DNA of 64,000 nucleotides from Mugil cephalus (Eukaryota > Chordata > Actinopteri > Mugiliformes > Mugilidae). Where the stretch lies: positions 11,150,616-11,214,615 of the forward strand of contig NC_061774.1 in NCBI RefSeq assembly GCF_022458985.1. The letters run 5' to 3'. The translations under genes and the position numbers were made by a program. Positions 48,290 to 59,561 of this stretch are shown piece by piece. Within the stretch, counting starts at the first letter, position 1; the number at the start of each line of letters is the position of its first letter. The notes under the pieces were generated by a model. The model was not told the DNA's origin and did not search any database. It saw nothing but the letters and a program-made list of their open reading frames with translations.

Positions 48290-48590
48290 TGTGTTATGAA
48301 TATTCTACAAGTGTGTGATAGCCAGTGCCATCTCCTATGCTGTTGTGTCCTGGGGCAGTAGACTGATCAGATTGATCCACCAGGCCCACTTCATGATGTG
48401 CTGGTCATGCACTAAAGAACGCCAAAGGAAATCATTCTTGACTGTGGCTATCAACCTGTACAACCCCTCCTGTCTGATTATCTGATTATCAGAGGATAAT
48501 CAGTTGGTTGGACAAATTACTTCTTAATGAGAAGTAATTTCCCCTCGGGATCAATGAAATATTTCTGATAATGATTCTAATTTTCCTTTT
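48290..48590 (+). mobile_element. L2-like LINE fragment (RT C-terminus and 3' UTR)
   Basis: Conceptual plus-strand translation gives decayed phrases SAISYAVVSWGS and KERQRKSFLTVAINLYNPS, which belong to the C-terminal part of the fish L2-like reverse transcriptase reading frame. It continues into CTCGGGATCAATGAAATATT, the characteristic 3' tail. Two short perfect hairpins precede the tail (48484-48541). Heavily truncated and inactive. Confidence 0.65.
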
Positions 48591-48881
48591 TAGTATTTTA
48601 CCACCTTGTAAAATACATTATATATTTTGCCCTTGTCCAGCACTTAACAACGCTGACCGACGCTCAGTGTAAACATATGTGTAAACACAGTGTAAACATG
48701 GCACTGGTGAGTTTTTTTTTGTAAACTTGTATATCAATAATAGAATTGAATTCCTGTTTCCTTGATATGAATGAATGTTACCAATTACAGATGCTGAACA
48801 GATGCTGTGTTTAAGCACATTAAATTTCTTTACCTAAACACATCTTATGTGAAATGCAAATAATGAATCTGTTAGTAAGTC

Positions 48882-48893
48882 AGTGTGTGTGTC

Positions 48894-48972
<79 letters not shown>

Positions 48973-48976
48973 GTGT
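48882..48976. repeat. GT microsatellite
   Basis: About 40 GT units with a few interruptions, 0.3 kb upstream of the stap1 start codon. Confidence 0.95.
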
Positions 48977-49288
48977 CTGCAGGTTTTACTGTCTGTCTGC
49001 CTGGAGTATTGCCCATGTTCAAAGTACAAAATCTTTTGTTTATTCAGGGGATGGAGCAACAATAAACCTGAAACAAAGGAGGGAAGAAAAGCTTATCTTT
49101 TTATATTACAGACCCATACTAAGTTATTGCTTCATTAAGAACCGCACAAGGAAATATTCTCAGCAGGACTCTAAGCAGTTTGCCCCAAGGTTGATGAGCA
49201 CGCTGCTGGACAAACGGAGGTAAACGGAGTCAAAGTGGAAGCAAACCGGACCAGAAGAAGCTCGCGGATCTGACCAAACGCTGGGAAA

Positions 49289-52200
49289 ATGTCTGTACAC
49301 CACAGAGTTGTTCATAAGAGGAGGGAGACCATCACATGTCTGCCTCTCTACTACTCTGGACACCTGCTGAAGAAGCTTTCCAAAGAGAGGGTAAGGACAA
49401 AAACAGAGAGCGTACTGAGCAGTGAAGTGCAGAACTGATGGGGCGAAAAAGTAAATAATTAAGTATCAAATGGGCTCTGTTAATGGAGACTGACCTCTGC
49501 GAGGGATGTGTTTAGTTGTTGCAACTGTGTTAACACTGGCAGGAAGTTTACAATTAATATAATCGTATGTACATTTTTCACCCGCAAAGGTCAATCAAAA
49601 AGGGAATTAACTATATTAGTACTTGAGTAATTAAAAGAAATACAAATGAGCATTTTTGGTTTTCAGGATTTCGAGCGGTACTACGGAGAGCTCCGTGGAG
49701 CTACGCTGTTTCTGTACAAAGATGACACACAGGACACTGTAAGAAAATGTGAAAATGAATTTTTGCCCTGAAATAAATGTAACAATGATGAGAATTTAAG
49801 ACGAGGAAGTAGTTTGAATGGTGAAAACGTGAATCTGACGTTTCTTTTTGTTTTGTTTTTTGTTTTTTTGTCAGTACACTGAGATGCTGGACCTGGAGCA
49901 GCTCAAGTCCATGGAGTTGGATACTCCGTACCAACAGAAGACACCAACCATCTTCACTCTCATCCTGCCCACGGAGGAGGTGCAGCTAAAGGTCTGTTAC
50001 ACCACCTCTCACTCACCCGATTTTAGCCACAGATACAAATTGATAAAAAAAATACTGCAGCATTGTTTTAAATGACGTGTTACTTCAAGCGCTAAAATAG
50101 CTTTTACATACTCTGTGTCCTGTGTGACTGTGCAGATGGACGATGCTGACACAGGAGAGGAGTGGAGGGGTTACATCCTGACTGTGGTCAGGGTAAGCAA
50201 GCACACACGCACGACTCTCAGCTCAGTTACTCACTCATTTTACAGTGCTTCTGCGGGTTGCCAGAAAATATTTGTATTCCCTTTGAAATTAATTCTTGTC
50301 TGCAAACGGACCATGGTTAATGATCAAATGAAATTTTGACTTATGTCGCTTTGTGGGATGAACACACCTCTTAAAAGTTAAAGTGCCAAGGACACAAATC
50401 ATTTATCAAAATGTTACAAACAAGATTGTTTAAATCAGTTTAAATAAAGAGGTTGTATTTATTCAACATAACATTTAACGGGTTAAAGATACAAATGGTT
50501 TGACTCCGAACCAAAAAAGACATTCATATTTACTTGAACTGTACCAGGTCATATTTTCTTAACTGAATCACCTGAGTGTGATGGTATTAGTGATGAGGAG
50601 CTCTGCCTCCCTGTAGAAGGAGATTCCCGCTAAGCTGCAGCTGTTGCCGGGCCAGATGTGTCTGCTGCAGGACATTCTGGCTCAGGAGAGAAAAAGAAAT
50701 TCCGCTTCAGGTGGCGTCTCCTCCACGGCCAACACAGACAAGCCAGCGTTTGAGATGCCAGAGTACGTTAAAACAGAACGACTCCGTCTTTGTTTGTAAC
50801 AAGGCATGAAAAACGTGACAGACATAAGGTGTTAATACCTTACACTGGTTACAAAGTGTCATTTTTTGTCTTTGAATCTTGCAGATGTTTCTTTGACGTG
50901 ACCCGACAGGAGGCTGAGCAGATGCTGGAGGCGAACCCCGAGTATGGAGGCATCATCCTGCGCCCATCCGCCATAGCCAACAGCTACGCGCTGACCCTCA
51001 GGCAGCCGACACCCAGGTCTGACCATCCACAACCAAGCCTCTGAAAAGTACCGCTAAAGAAAGAGAACATGGGATTGAACATAGGAAAATGAATCACACA
51101 CATATACATTTTCATAAAGTTTCATAGTTTTCCCTCTAAACCAGCGCTATAACATGTGCGCCTAGAGAGTTATCTGACACCTAGATGTATAGGAGGTTAT
51201 GAAAACTATTGCATATGGTCAGGGTCCACGGGGCATGCATGAAAACAATAACCTGAATGTGTTAACGCTCAACACAAAACTATGAATTATTTAATTAAAA
51301 GTGTCTCGGAGGCCTGTTGTTACTGTATTTCAGTGTCATTTAATTATCGCAACACTCCTCATGTTTCAGGGGGGCTGTCATGAAGAACTACAGAGTGGCC
51401 GCCACAAAGTCAGGGTTCGTCATTGAACTGGAGAAGCCAGTAAGTCCTGCACGCATTGCATCTATATACTGGAGCACAAATGAAGTCACTCGCTTGCTTT
51501 ATTATCACCCTTAAGTTATCCATCCTAAATCTGGAATAAATCTTCTTTATACGGTCTGTGTTTAGAGTAGCGTAAATCTGCCAGATGTGAAATTATGTAA
51601 TTCCATTTAATTAAATTTCATTCATTCATTCATTCACATTTACTTATATAGCGTCAATAACCCTACAAATTGTCTCAAGACGCTTTACAAAAACCAACCT
51701 GAAGGCGACTCATTTCATTTCACTTAATTTAAAATCCCTAAATGCTGTATCACATGTAAAATCGTTTCAGATCCTGCAGACAGGATCAAGAAATACACTC
51801 TTAATAATTAACAACAATTTAAGGAAGCTAATGTGACACCTTAAAGTTTTTCTTTTGTTCTCAACATCATAGTTTCAACATTTAAAAGAATCAATTTGCA
51901 GTTCTCACATAATCCCTGTTGTAAAGACTACTTTAATCAAAGTACAGTAAAGTCAAGAAGCTTTCCTCATCTCTCTCCCTGCATGTGTCTTCCTCCAGGT
52001 GACAATCTCTACCTTGAATGATGCGGTTAAATACTTCGTGGAAAAAAATGAGAACATTCTCCGCCCCTACATGTTGTCTCAGCTCTATGACACTCGCATC
52101 GGTTCGTGAGAAACCCGCTTTTAGAAATAGCACAATAGTGCAGAGCTCCCCTGAAACATCTGTCATGTGTTCAACAGAGGTCACCCCTACCCCACCGAGT

Positions 52201-52323
52201 GTCAGCATCAACTCACCTGCAGATAGAATAAGACTACCCAGGGCACAAGTGGCTCCTGCGCTGCTGCCGCAGCCCAAACCGCAGGTCCTGCCCCGTCCAG
52301 ACACGCCTGGTGACGATGAATAA
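49289..52323 (+). CDS. stap1: Signal-transducing adaptor protein (STAP1-like), PH + SH2
   Basis: Cytoplasmic docking adaptor; mammalian STAP1 is a substrate and partner of Tec-family kinases. Nine coding exons: 49289-49390, 49667-49738, 49875-49991, 50136-50192, 50617-50762, 50885-51016, 51370-51439, 51999-52101, 52178-52323. All are GT-AG and in phase, giving 314 aa (human STAP1 295). The PH domain spans about residues 20-115 (YYGELRGATLFLY, FTLILPTEEVQLK, GEEWRGYILTV). The linker contains LLPGQMCLLQDIL. The SH2 domain spans about 164-265 (CFFDVTRQEAEQML, GGIILRPSA with the phosphotyrosine-binding Arg at about 191, YALTLRQ, KNYRV, VIELEKP). The tail is Pro-rich and ends PGDDE. PH-domain wording is nearer STAP1 than STAP2, though a fish stap2 paralogue is not excluded. 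The start is the first ATG in frame with the PH domain. Confidence 0.9.
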
Positions 52324-52545
52324 TTGGATCCTGATGATCAGAACCTGAAACTAGGTGAGAATGACATCATCTGGTTTGCATGGGTTCATTCGGTCTAAAT
52401 CATAGTTCTTCAACAGGGGGTTCGCGAAACGTAGGGGGTCCGCGGGGGTACTGCAGAGGGTCGCAAATTTAAATTTCTTTAAATGCACATTAACATGAAT
52501 CCAACATATTTTAGTATCTTTCACTGTCTTTCACTGTTCAAATGA

Positions 52546-53860
52546 AAAGTTGTAATATATTCATATTGCAGGTATTCTTCATAAAACATGTTTGTGGCAT
52601 AAGGCCATTTGCATTTTTATTTATTTTTTCATTAATTTTAAAAAGAAATTGCAGTTTTGTATCACTACCCCACACTCTTCCACAAGCGGGGTCAAAAATG
52701 TCCCCAAGCATTTCCTGTGGAATCTTCTATGAACCTTCAATTCTTAGCAACTGACTGTCCCACTTATACATCTGCTGTCAGCAGCCTCACACAGCAACAT
52801 ACACATGAGTATTATCTCCATTTATGAACCTGTTTTTCATTGACACATTATAATGTGTGATCAAATTAGTGATGAAATGTATGAAATGTGTGATCAGATT
52901 AGCCTACTTTGTTGTTAGCTAACAGTGTTGTATTTAGGTAGGTAACACAGTGTTGTGTTAGCTAACAGTATTGGCTAATGTTATATTAGCTAGTTTTTTG
53001 TATATGACTTATAGTTTTCTGTGCATTTCAAACATTGTTTCCTATCTAATGTTTTTATTATTATTATTTTTTATCTAAAGTAACATGGCTAGGATTCCTG
53101 TGGACCTTGTCCTTCAAATGATCCAGGACGGACAGGACGAAGAGCCCATCGGAGGCATTGACTCAGAATCTGACATCTTAGATGTAGAGGACCCAGACTA
53201 TTGTCCCCCCACTGTACAAGGCCAATCAGACACAGAGGAGTCCTCTGAAGAGGAAATGGATATTGTGTTCAACAGAATGAGCCGCAAGGGCTCTTACTGG
53301 GCAGAGTTACCTCCAAGCCAGGCTGAAACACCAAGCCACAATATTCTAAGTAGTCGGCCAGGGCCCGCACCTGGGTTTAGTACTGTCTCCCCGGTAGATG
53401 CATGGAAGCTGTTCATATCTGATAATAGGGTTAGGGTTAGACAGCTTTAGTCAGTGTTATGATCTCCGGACTAGTTCAATGTTCTCTGTTCGTCCTCCGG
53501 ACATAGGGACACACAAACATGTTTTAATGTTTTAACTGATTGATTGATTGTTAAGTGCTAAAATGTGAATGAAAAGTAAAAAATGTGCATGTCAAAAATG
53601 AAATGACTCTTTTGTTCGAACAAAATATATCATCTCTAACCAAAATGAGAGAAATGTCTTTAATTTATTGCAAAAACTCATTGATTTTAATTGGGGTCAT
53701 TTTTGACACCACTTATGGAAGAGTGGGGTAGTGATACAAAACTGCAATTTTTTTTTAAGTAATGAAAAAATAAATAAAATGCAAATGGCCTCATGTCACA
53801 AACATGTTTTATGAGGAATATCTGGAATATGAAAATATTACAACCCTTTGAAACCCACTC
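52546..53860 (+). mobile_element. piggyBac-derived element with long inverted repeats
   Basis: The stretch 52546-52706 and the reverse complement of 53691-53860 are clearly homologous over about 150 bp; both include TTCATAAAACATG-like, GGCCATTTGCATTTT and GTTTTGTATCACTACCCCAC phrases. Between them lies a piggyBac transposase N-terminus. True termini and TTAA duplications could not be placed with certainty. Just left (about 52410-52470) is a separate GGGGGTCCGCGGGGG-type repeat end, possibly hAT. Confidence 0.6.
53085..53450 (+). pseudogene. piggyBac transposase N-terminal fragment
   Basis: An open frame of about 121 codons with the acidic N-terminus typical of PGBD-like transposases (DSESDILDVEDPDYCPP, DTEESSEEEMD) and the start of the conserved domain (PVDAWKLFISDN). 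It is cut off there: the frame continues only into a short TTAGGG-type tract and a stop. The catalytic core is missing, so it is inactive. Confidence 0.75.
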
Positions 53861-54443
53861 GTGGAAGAGTGTAGGTATCGGTAGATTGCGCATCCAAGGG
53901 TCAAATGTAAAGGTAGGTTGTCTCTCTGTCCTGCTAATGTTTTGTGAGTTAATGCCTTACATTGCTTACATGAAGCACATCGTTTACGTAATAAAGCAAT
54001 GATTTCGAATGGTTTCAATCATTAAACGCAAGAATATGAAAACGATCTAACTTGTGAGGGAAAACTAGCCGTGTCTGGTAACTTTCGTGTAGATAGCTTA
54101 AGCCACCTACGGGTAATCTGCGCTGCCTGCATGATATGCGGTAACACAATGTCTCATTAGGCTGCTTTAAACAAAAAAACGTGATCTACTTATGTGTTTT
54201 CAATCAAACCTGCATTAAAAACAAACCCAACTAGAGCACTAAAGATTTGCCTCTGTTCTTCTTGTAGTTGCTGTCAAACCATCTCCTGACCTCTGACCCT
54301 GAATCACCTCACCAACCCAAAGGCACTTTTAAGAGCCACATCTCTAGGACACTTTTGTGGCCTGTTTCACATGTTTCATGTGTTTGTGTAATGTGCTCAG
54401 AGCATTGATAATCATTCTGATTATGTGTGTTGGTTTAAATGAA

Positions 54444-54449
54444 AATAAA
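54444..54449 (+). promoter_or_regulatory. stap1: Candidate poly(A) signal of stap1
   Basis: AATAAA in a segment that follows a convincing acceptor site (54258-54267). It fits the end of a spliced 3' UTR exon. Confidence 0.4.
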
Positions 54450-54826
54450 GTGAACTAAATGCATTCCTTTTGTCTTTACTGTCCCGGCTCTCATTTCATT
54501 GTGCCTCATATTTGTTTATGATAGTCTTATATCCACAACACCTCATTTGCACTAATTTACCTAAAGCTGACAAATAACACCTATGATATTAACATTGTGC
54601 ATATGGGGTAAAGATACCAGACTCAGTACTTAGTTCATTGCACCTTTAATTACTCATAGTAACTTATATCTGTTAATAATAGTGTCATATTCTTGTCACT
54701 TTACTTAGCGCTGACAAATAGCACTTATGTTATTGCATAGCTGTTAATAACTGTGTGCTGTAGGGAGATGTATTCATTATTATAACTTTATTACATATAA
54801 CTACAGATATAAAGCACTATAGGTTT

Positions 54827-55044
54827 TTGTGCTTGCCTCCCCAAATGGCCTGGTCCTGGATTTCAAGGTGTCTCAGAGCAAGAACACATTCGGGGGCCAA
54901 AGGCTGGGAGTTGGAGTTGGAGCTGCAGCAGTCTTGCGAATGGTCGAGTCAGTTCCTACAGGAACTTATGTGTTCTTTGATCGATATTTCACAACGATCG
55001 ACCTCGTGGAGACTTTGCTCTCAAAGGGTCTTTCAGCAACATAA
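54827..55044 (+). pseudogene. piggyBac transposase catalytic-domain fragment
   Basis: The plus-strand frame encodes [25 protein letters not shown] and [19 protein letters not shown], corresponding to the middle/late DDE region of PGBD-like transposases including the D of FFDRYFT. No start region and no C-terminus. It may come from the same family as the N-terminal piece 1.4 kb upstream. Confidence 0.75.
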
Positions 55045-55189
55045 TTGCAATATATATTATGTAGACATGTATTAATGCATGTACATATATATCTATATAT
55101 ATATACACACACACACAAGAGGATATAATATACAATATATATCGTATAGGTATAATAAATGCAAATAAGTACTTGAATATGTAAGATAT

Positions 55190-56950
55190 ACTGGAAGTGC
55201 AAAAGTGACATGAAGTAAAGGGTGACAGTTCAGTGCAGATTCAGTTCTGTGATGGTGGATCTGACAGAGGTGGATGAGTTGTGAAGTCTTATTGCAGTTG
55301 GGAGGAACGATGTAATGTATCGTTCCTTAGAGCAGCGGGGTTGAATGAGTCTGTTTCTGAAGCTGCTCTTCAGCTTGTCCAGTGTTTTGTAGAGGGGGTG
55401 AGAGGGATTGTCCATGATTGCCAGCAGCTTTGCCAGCATCCTGTCCTCCACCACCTCCTCCAGGGTGACAAGCTTAGAGTCAACAACAGACTCTGCCTTT
55501 CTGATGAGTTTCTTCAGTCCGTTGTCATCCTTTGACTTGATGCCTGCACCCCAGGACACCACAGCAAAGAAGATGGTGCTCGCCACAACAGACTGATAGA
55601 ACATCTGCAGCATCTTGTTGCAGATATTGAAGGACCTGAGCCTCCTCAGGAAGTAAAGCCGGCTCAGGCCCTTCTTGTAGATGGCCTCTGTGTTAGTGGA
55701 CCAGTCCAGTTTATTGTCCAGTGGGACCCCCAAGTACTTATACGCAGGAACCATCTCCACATCCGTCCCACCGATGCAGACTGGAGAGGGCAGGGGCTTG
55801 TTCCTCCTGAAGTCCACCACCATCTCCTTCGTCACGTTCAGCTGCAGGTGGTTCTCCCCACACCACTTCACAAAGCGGTCAACCAGGTCCCTGTACTCAG
55901 CCTCCCTCCCCCCCTCAACACACCCCACAATGGCCGTGTCATCAGAGAATTTCTGCAGATGACACGACTCAGTGCAGTACTGAAAGTCAGCAGTGTATGT
56001 GGTGAAGAGGAAGGGGGACAGTACAGTTCCCTGGGGGGCCCCGATGTTACTAATCAGACGATCAGACACACAGTTCTGTAATCTCACAAACTGCGGTCCA
56101 CCCGTCAGTTAGTCATCGACCCAAGCGATGAAGGGAGCACCGACCTGCGTGTTCTCCAGTTTGCGGGGGGGTGGGGGTAGACGGGAGTGGTGCGGGGCAG
56201 GGAGTGATGGGGGGGGGGGTTGTTGCTCGGAGAGGCAGTAGAAGCAGTAGAGAGGCCAACAGAGGTGTTGAGGTTGGAGTTGAACCTATTGAAGAACAAG
56301 TTCAGCTCGTTCGCACGTTGTTCATCCCCCTCTGCTGCTCCCCCACCTCTCCTCTGGAAGCCGGTGATCTCTCTCATCCCTCTCCAGACGTCCCTGGTGT
56401 TGTTTTCTTCCAGTTTGTGCTCCAGTTTCCTCCTATAGTTGTCCTTACTCTCACTGATGCTGCGTTCGAGCTCCCTTTGTACTCTTTTGAGTTCTGCTCG
56501 GTCCCCTGATCTAAAGGCCCTCTTCTTCTTGTTGAGAAGGGCCTTCAGGTCGCTGATTACCCATGGTTTGTTGTTTGAGTAGCAGCGGACCTCTTTAGTG
56601 GGGATGGTGTTGTCAGTGCAGAACCCAATGCACTCAGAGACACAGTCAGTCATGCCATCAATGTCCTCAATATGTGGCTCATAAAGAGCATCCCAGTCTG
56701 TGGCCTCCAGCGCTCCACGCAGTGTATCCATGGCCTCAGGAGACCATTTCATCACTGTCCTCACTGTGACTGGGTGCCACTGAACCACAGGCTTATATGA
56801 TGGTGAGAGCAGGACAAGGTTGTGGTCTGACCTGCCCAGTGGTGGCAGGGCAGTGGAGCTGTACGCACCCTTAACATTTGCATACATCAGATCTAAAGTC
56901 TTATTGTCACGGGTGGCACAATTGACAAACTGGAAGAAGGTTGGGAGTTT
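55190..56950 (-). mobile_element. L2-like non-LTR retrotransposon, internally deleted
   Basis: On the minus strand, 56950 to about 56150 encodes the end of the endonuclease domain (FVNCATRDNKTLDLMY, LGRSDHNLVLL) and the linker (NNKPWVISDLKALLNKKK). About 56087-55230 encodes the later reverse-transcriptase part (IGAPQGTVLSPFLF, FSDDTAIVG, YKYLGVPLDNKLDW, VVSWGAGIKSKD). The RT segment normally between them is missing and a stop lies near 56108, so it is a defective copy. The 3' end runs into AT- and CA-rich repeats near 55060-55190. I assign it to the L2/CR1 group from wording only. Confidence 0.85.
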
Positions 56951-58846
56951 ATTACATACATTTTTGTCCTTGTAAGCAACAAGTAACATAATAGTGATAC
57001 AGACGTTTATTGTTCTTGGGTGAATATCACTCGAAAGATATAATCTGCTCCTTTTTCTCATTTTCTAAATTCAGTTTAATTTTCACACGGATGTCGTCCT
57101 GTTATCCTCTACAGTGGACATGCTGTGAAATTAAAAATAAATAAATAAATTTTTTTTTTTTCCCCCCCACAACTGCATTGGCATCTTTTGTATAGTTTGT
57201 TTGTTTGTTTTTGTTTTTTTGAGAAAGTCTAATCTGGCCCCTTTTCTTGGGTGCATTTGCCTGAGACGACTTCACAAGAAAGTGGGACCTCTAGTATTTC
57301 CTCCAAATTGGATGTGTTCACATTAAAGCTGAGTCTGTACATATTCATTATATGACCATACATATAATAGTTTTTGGTAAACAGAAGAAAGAAAAATAGT
57401 CTCAGTGTCCAAACATATATGAACCTAACTTTAACGTTTTCATTTATAGTTTAGAAAAAGCTACTTCTGCTTTAAATTAATACCATAGAAATGAAATGTG
57501 TTCATCACAAACTGACCAAAATGACACAGTACTTCTACAGAATTTGTTTTATCGTGTAATCTCTTGTTTCTTTAGAATTTCCACCTTGCTGGTTAACCAA
57601 AAAGTGCAGAATGTTTTTTTCCATATAAAAATTGTGTAAAAGTTATTTAGTCGCACGTACATCGACACTTTGACAACTAGACCTTGGTCTAAATACACAC
57701 ATTAACTGATCCAACTAACTAGGAGCAGGGCTCCTAGTCTGTGCTCCTAGTGCTACTCTTTCATGCACTAACATCAAAAATGATTTGCTTCACTTGTCCT
57801 TAGTGGAATACATACAATAATCTAAATCTTTGCTTATCTCAGTACATTGTTTATGACAACTACAATCCACAAAGTACCAAGTGCCTGCTCTTGGCCGGAG
57901 CCTTTCATATAGACCTTTTAAATATCATTTCCCCTCTGAAGGACACAACAAACTGACATCAAAGAGCTACCTGCAACGTCGCTTCACATCTTTTGTGCCT
58001 AGGCTAAGAAGTTGTAATTGAACACATTGCAGTGACTATAGCAACATCTAGATAGAAGATGTTCTACACCTGAGAAGATGCAGTCTCTCCTTATCAGAGG
58101 GGGATGTAGCCACTTTTGTGGCAAATGGCGGACAGTCCACTTGTCAGTATCAAAGCCTTTTCTTTTCTGTATGCAAAATGGTGCACAAGACTGCCATCAC
58201 AGTGTTTCAATCAAGACACGTTATATAAGCACAAATAATAGTGACAATAGTGTGCAAAACATTCCAGTATTTGTATTGGTATTTGAATAAAATACAAAAT
58301 AAGTGTAAAAATCCAGTTCCAGCCCAAACGCGTGCTCAAGTGCCGTCTTGGGAGCCAAAACTCGCTAAAGTTTCCTATTGGGAGGCAAAAAAGTGTGCTG
58401 AAGTGCCCTCCTGGTTGGCAAAATACGCTAAATTGCCCTCTTGGGTCAAAAAAACACTCAGCTGCCCCCTTCTAGTAAATTAAGTTAACTTCAACTTAAG
58501 TTAACTTTAATTTAAGTTAACTAAGTTAACTATATACACACAGGGGCAGAGGGATGACGGGACACAGGTGATACAAATCAGGGCAATCACACAGGGAGGA
58601 AACCAATAAGCAATCTTACCAAAACACTAGGAGGCACAACAGACAGGAAACCAGGAAAGTTAATAAAATAAAACAGGAAACGCAAAACATGATACAGACA
58701 GACATAATCGTGACTTTTCAAATGCTTTGGAACATACTCTTGGTATAAACTTAACTATCAAAAGAGTGAGCCCTTGCTCATTGGTTCAGTTAAGACATTT
58801 CAAGATACAGCACGCAAAAATAAAGTATTGAACACATCACAATTTT
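56951..58846. other. Intergenic DNA up to the assembly gap
   Basis: No gene recognised. Contains low-complexity runs near 57135-57175, a degenerate 30-bp tandem repeat (58321-58470), a short TTAAGTTAAC-type tandem (about 58480-58535), and a segment about 58545-58715 that resembles a dispersed fish repeat of uncertain class. Confidence 0.55.
58321..58470. repeat. Degenerate minisatellite, about 30-33 bp unit
   Basis: Four to five imperfect copies of a unit built on AAGTGCCCTCTTGGGAGGCA, each followed by AAA and a variable CGCTA-like end. The unit length is mostly a multiple of three, so the plus strand stays open with a recurring PSW-like motif; no gene is attached. Confidence 0.7.
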
Positions 58847-59346
58847 NNNNNNNNNNNNNNNNNNNNNNNNNNNNNNNNNNNNNNNNNNNNNNNNNNNNNN
58901 NNNNNNNNNNNNNNNNNNNNNNNNNNNNNNNNNNNNNNNNNNNNNNNNNNNNNNNNNNNNNNNNNNNNNNNNNNNNNNNNNNNNNNNNNNNNNNNNNNNN
59001 NNNNNNNNNNNNNNNNNNNNNNNNNNNNNNNNNNNNNNNNNNNNNNNNNNNNNNNNNNNNNNNNNNNNNNNNNNNNNNNNNNNNNNNNNNNNNNNNNNNN
59101 NNNNNNNNNNNNNNNNNNNNNNNNNNNNNNNNNNNNNNNNNNNNNNNNNNNNNNNNNNNNNNNNNNNNNNNNNNNNNNNNNNNNNNNNNNNNNNNNNNNN
59201 NNNNNNNNNNNNNNNNNNNNNNNNNNNNNNNNNNNNNNNNNNNNNNNNNNNNNNNNNNNNNNNNNNNNNNNNNNNNNNNNNNNNNNNNNNNNNNNNNNNN
59301 NNNNNNNNNNNNNNNNNNNNNNNNNNNNNNNNNNNNNNNNNNNNNN
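58847..59346. other. Assembly gap (500 N)
   Basis: Exactly 500 unknown bases, a conventional placeholder length, so the true distance and even the adjacency of the two flanks are not established. Confidence 0.99.
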
Positions 59347-59561
59347 AGAAAAACACATTATGTCTTTATTACACACCCATGAATGTGTCTACTCTTCAGA
59401 CGATGAAAATGTGTGTTATGTTTCAGACAGACTGCCAAGGATTTTATTTATTTATTTTACAAAATACAAGCACCTGTGTGTGAACATTCCTACTTGGATA
59501 TTCTTAACAATAATACAATAGGTCCTCAGTTTCAGTGAAGTTATGATTGCTTATATCTTAC

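Larger units (their letters stand above)
44121..49288. other. Region between the Pax-like gene and stap1
   Basis: If the Pax gene has further exons they should lie here, but I recognise none. The block around 44690-45000 is non-repetitive and could be conserved non-coding DNA. The rest includes a poly-T near 44267, LINE fragments (46010-46140, 48290-48590) and a GT microsatellite. 46560-47310 may be an old repeat. Confidence 0.5.
52324..54470 (+). other. stap1: Possible spliced 3' UTR of stap1
   Basis: After the stop codon there is a good donor (ACTAG then GTGAGA) at 52354/52355. A good acceptor (CTTCTTGTAG) ends at 54267, and AATAAA lies at 54444-54449. A 3' UTR intron of about 1.9 kb, containing transposon DNA, would explain these signals. 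This is inference only; without splicing the transcript could end earlier. Confidence 0.4.

Noticed and set aside
48834-49223. Several His/Thr- or Cys/Val-repeat frames upstream of stap1
   Set aside because: Produced by the GT microsatellite.
58774-59382. Long frames running through the N gap
   Set aside because: Unknown bases only; no coding evidence.
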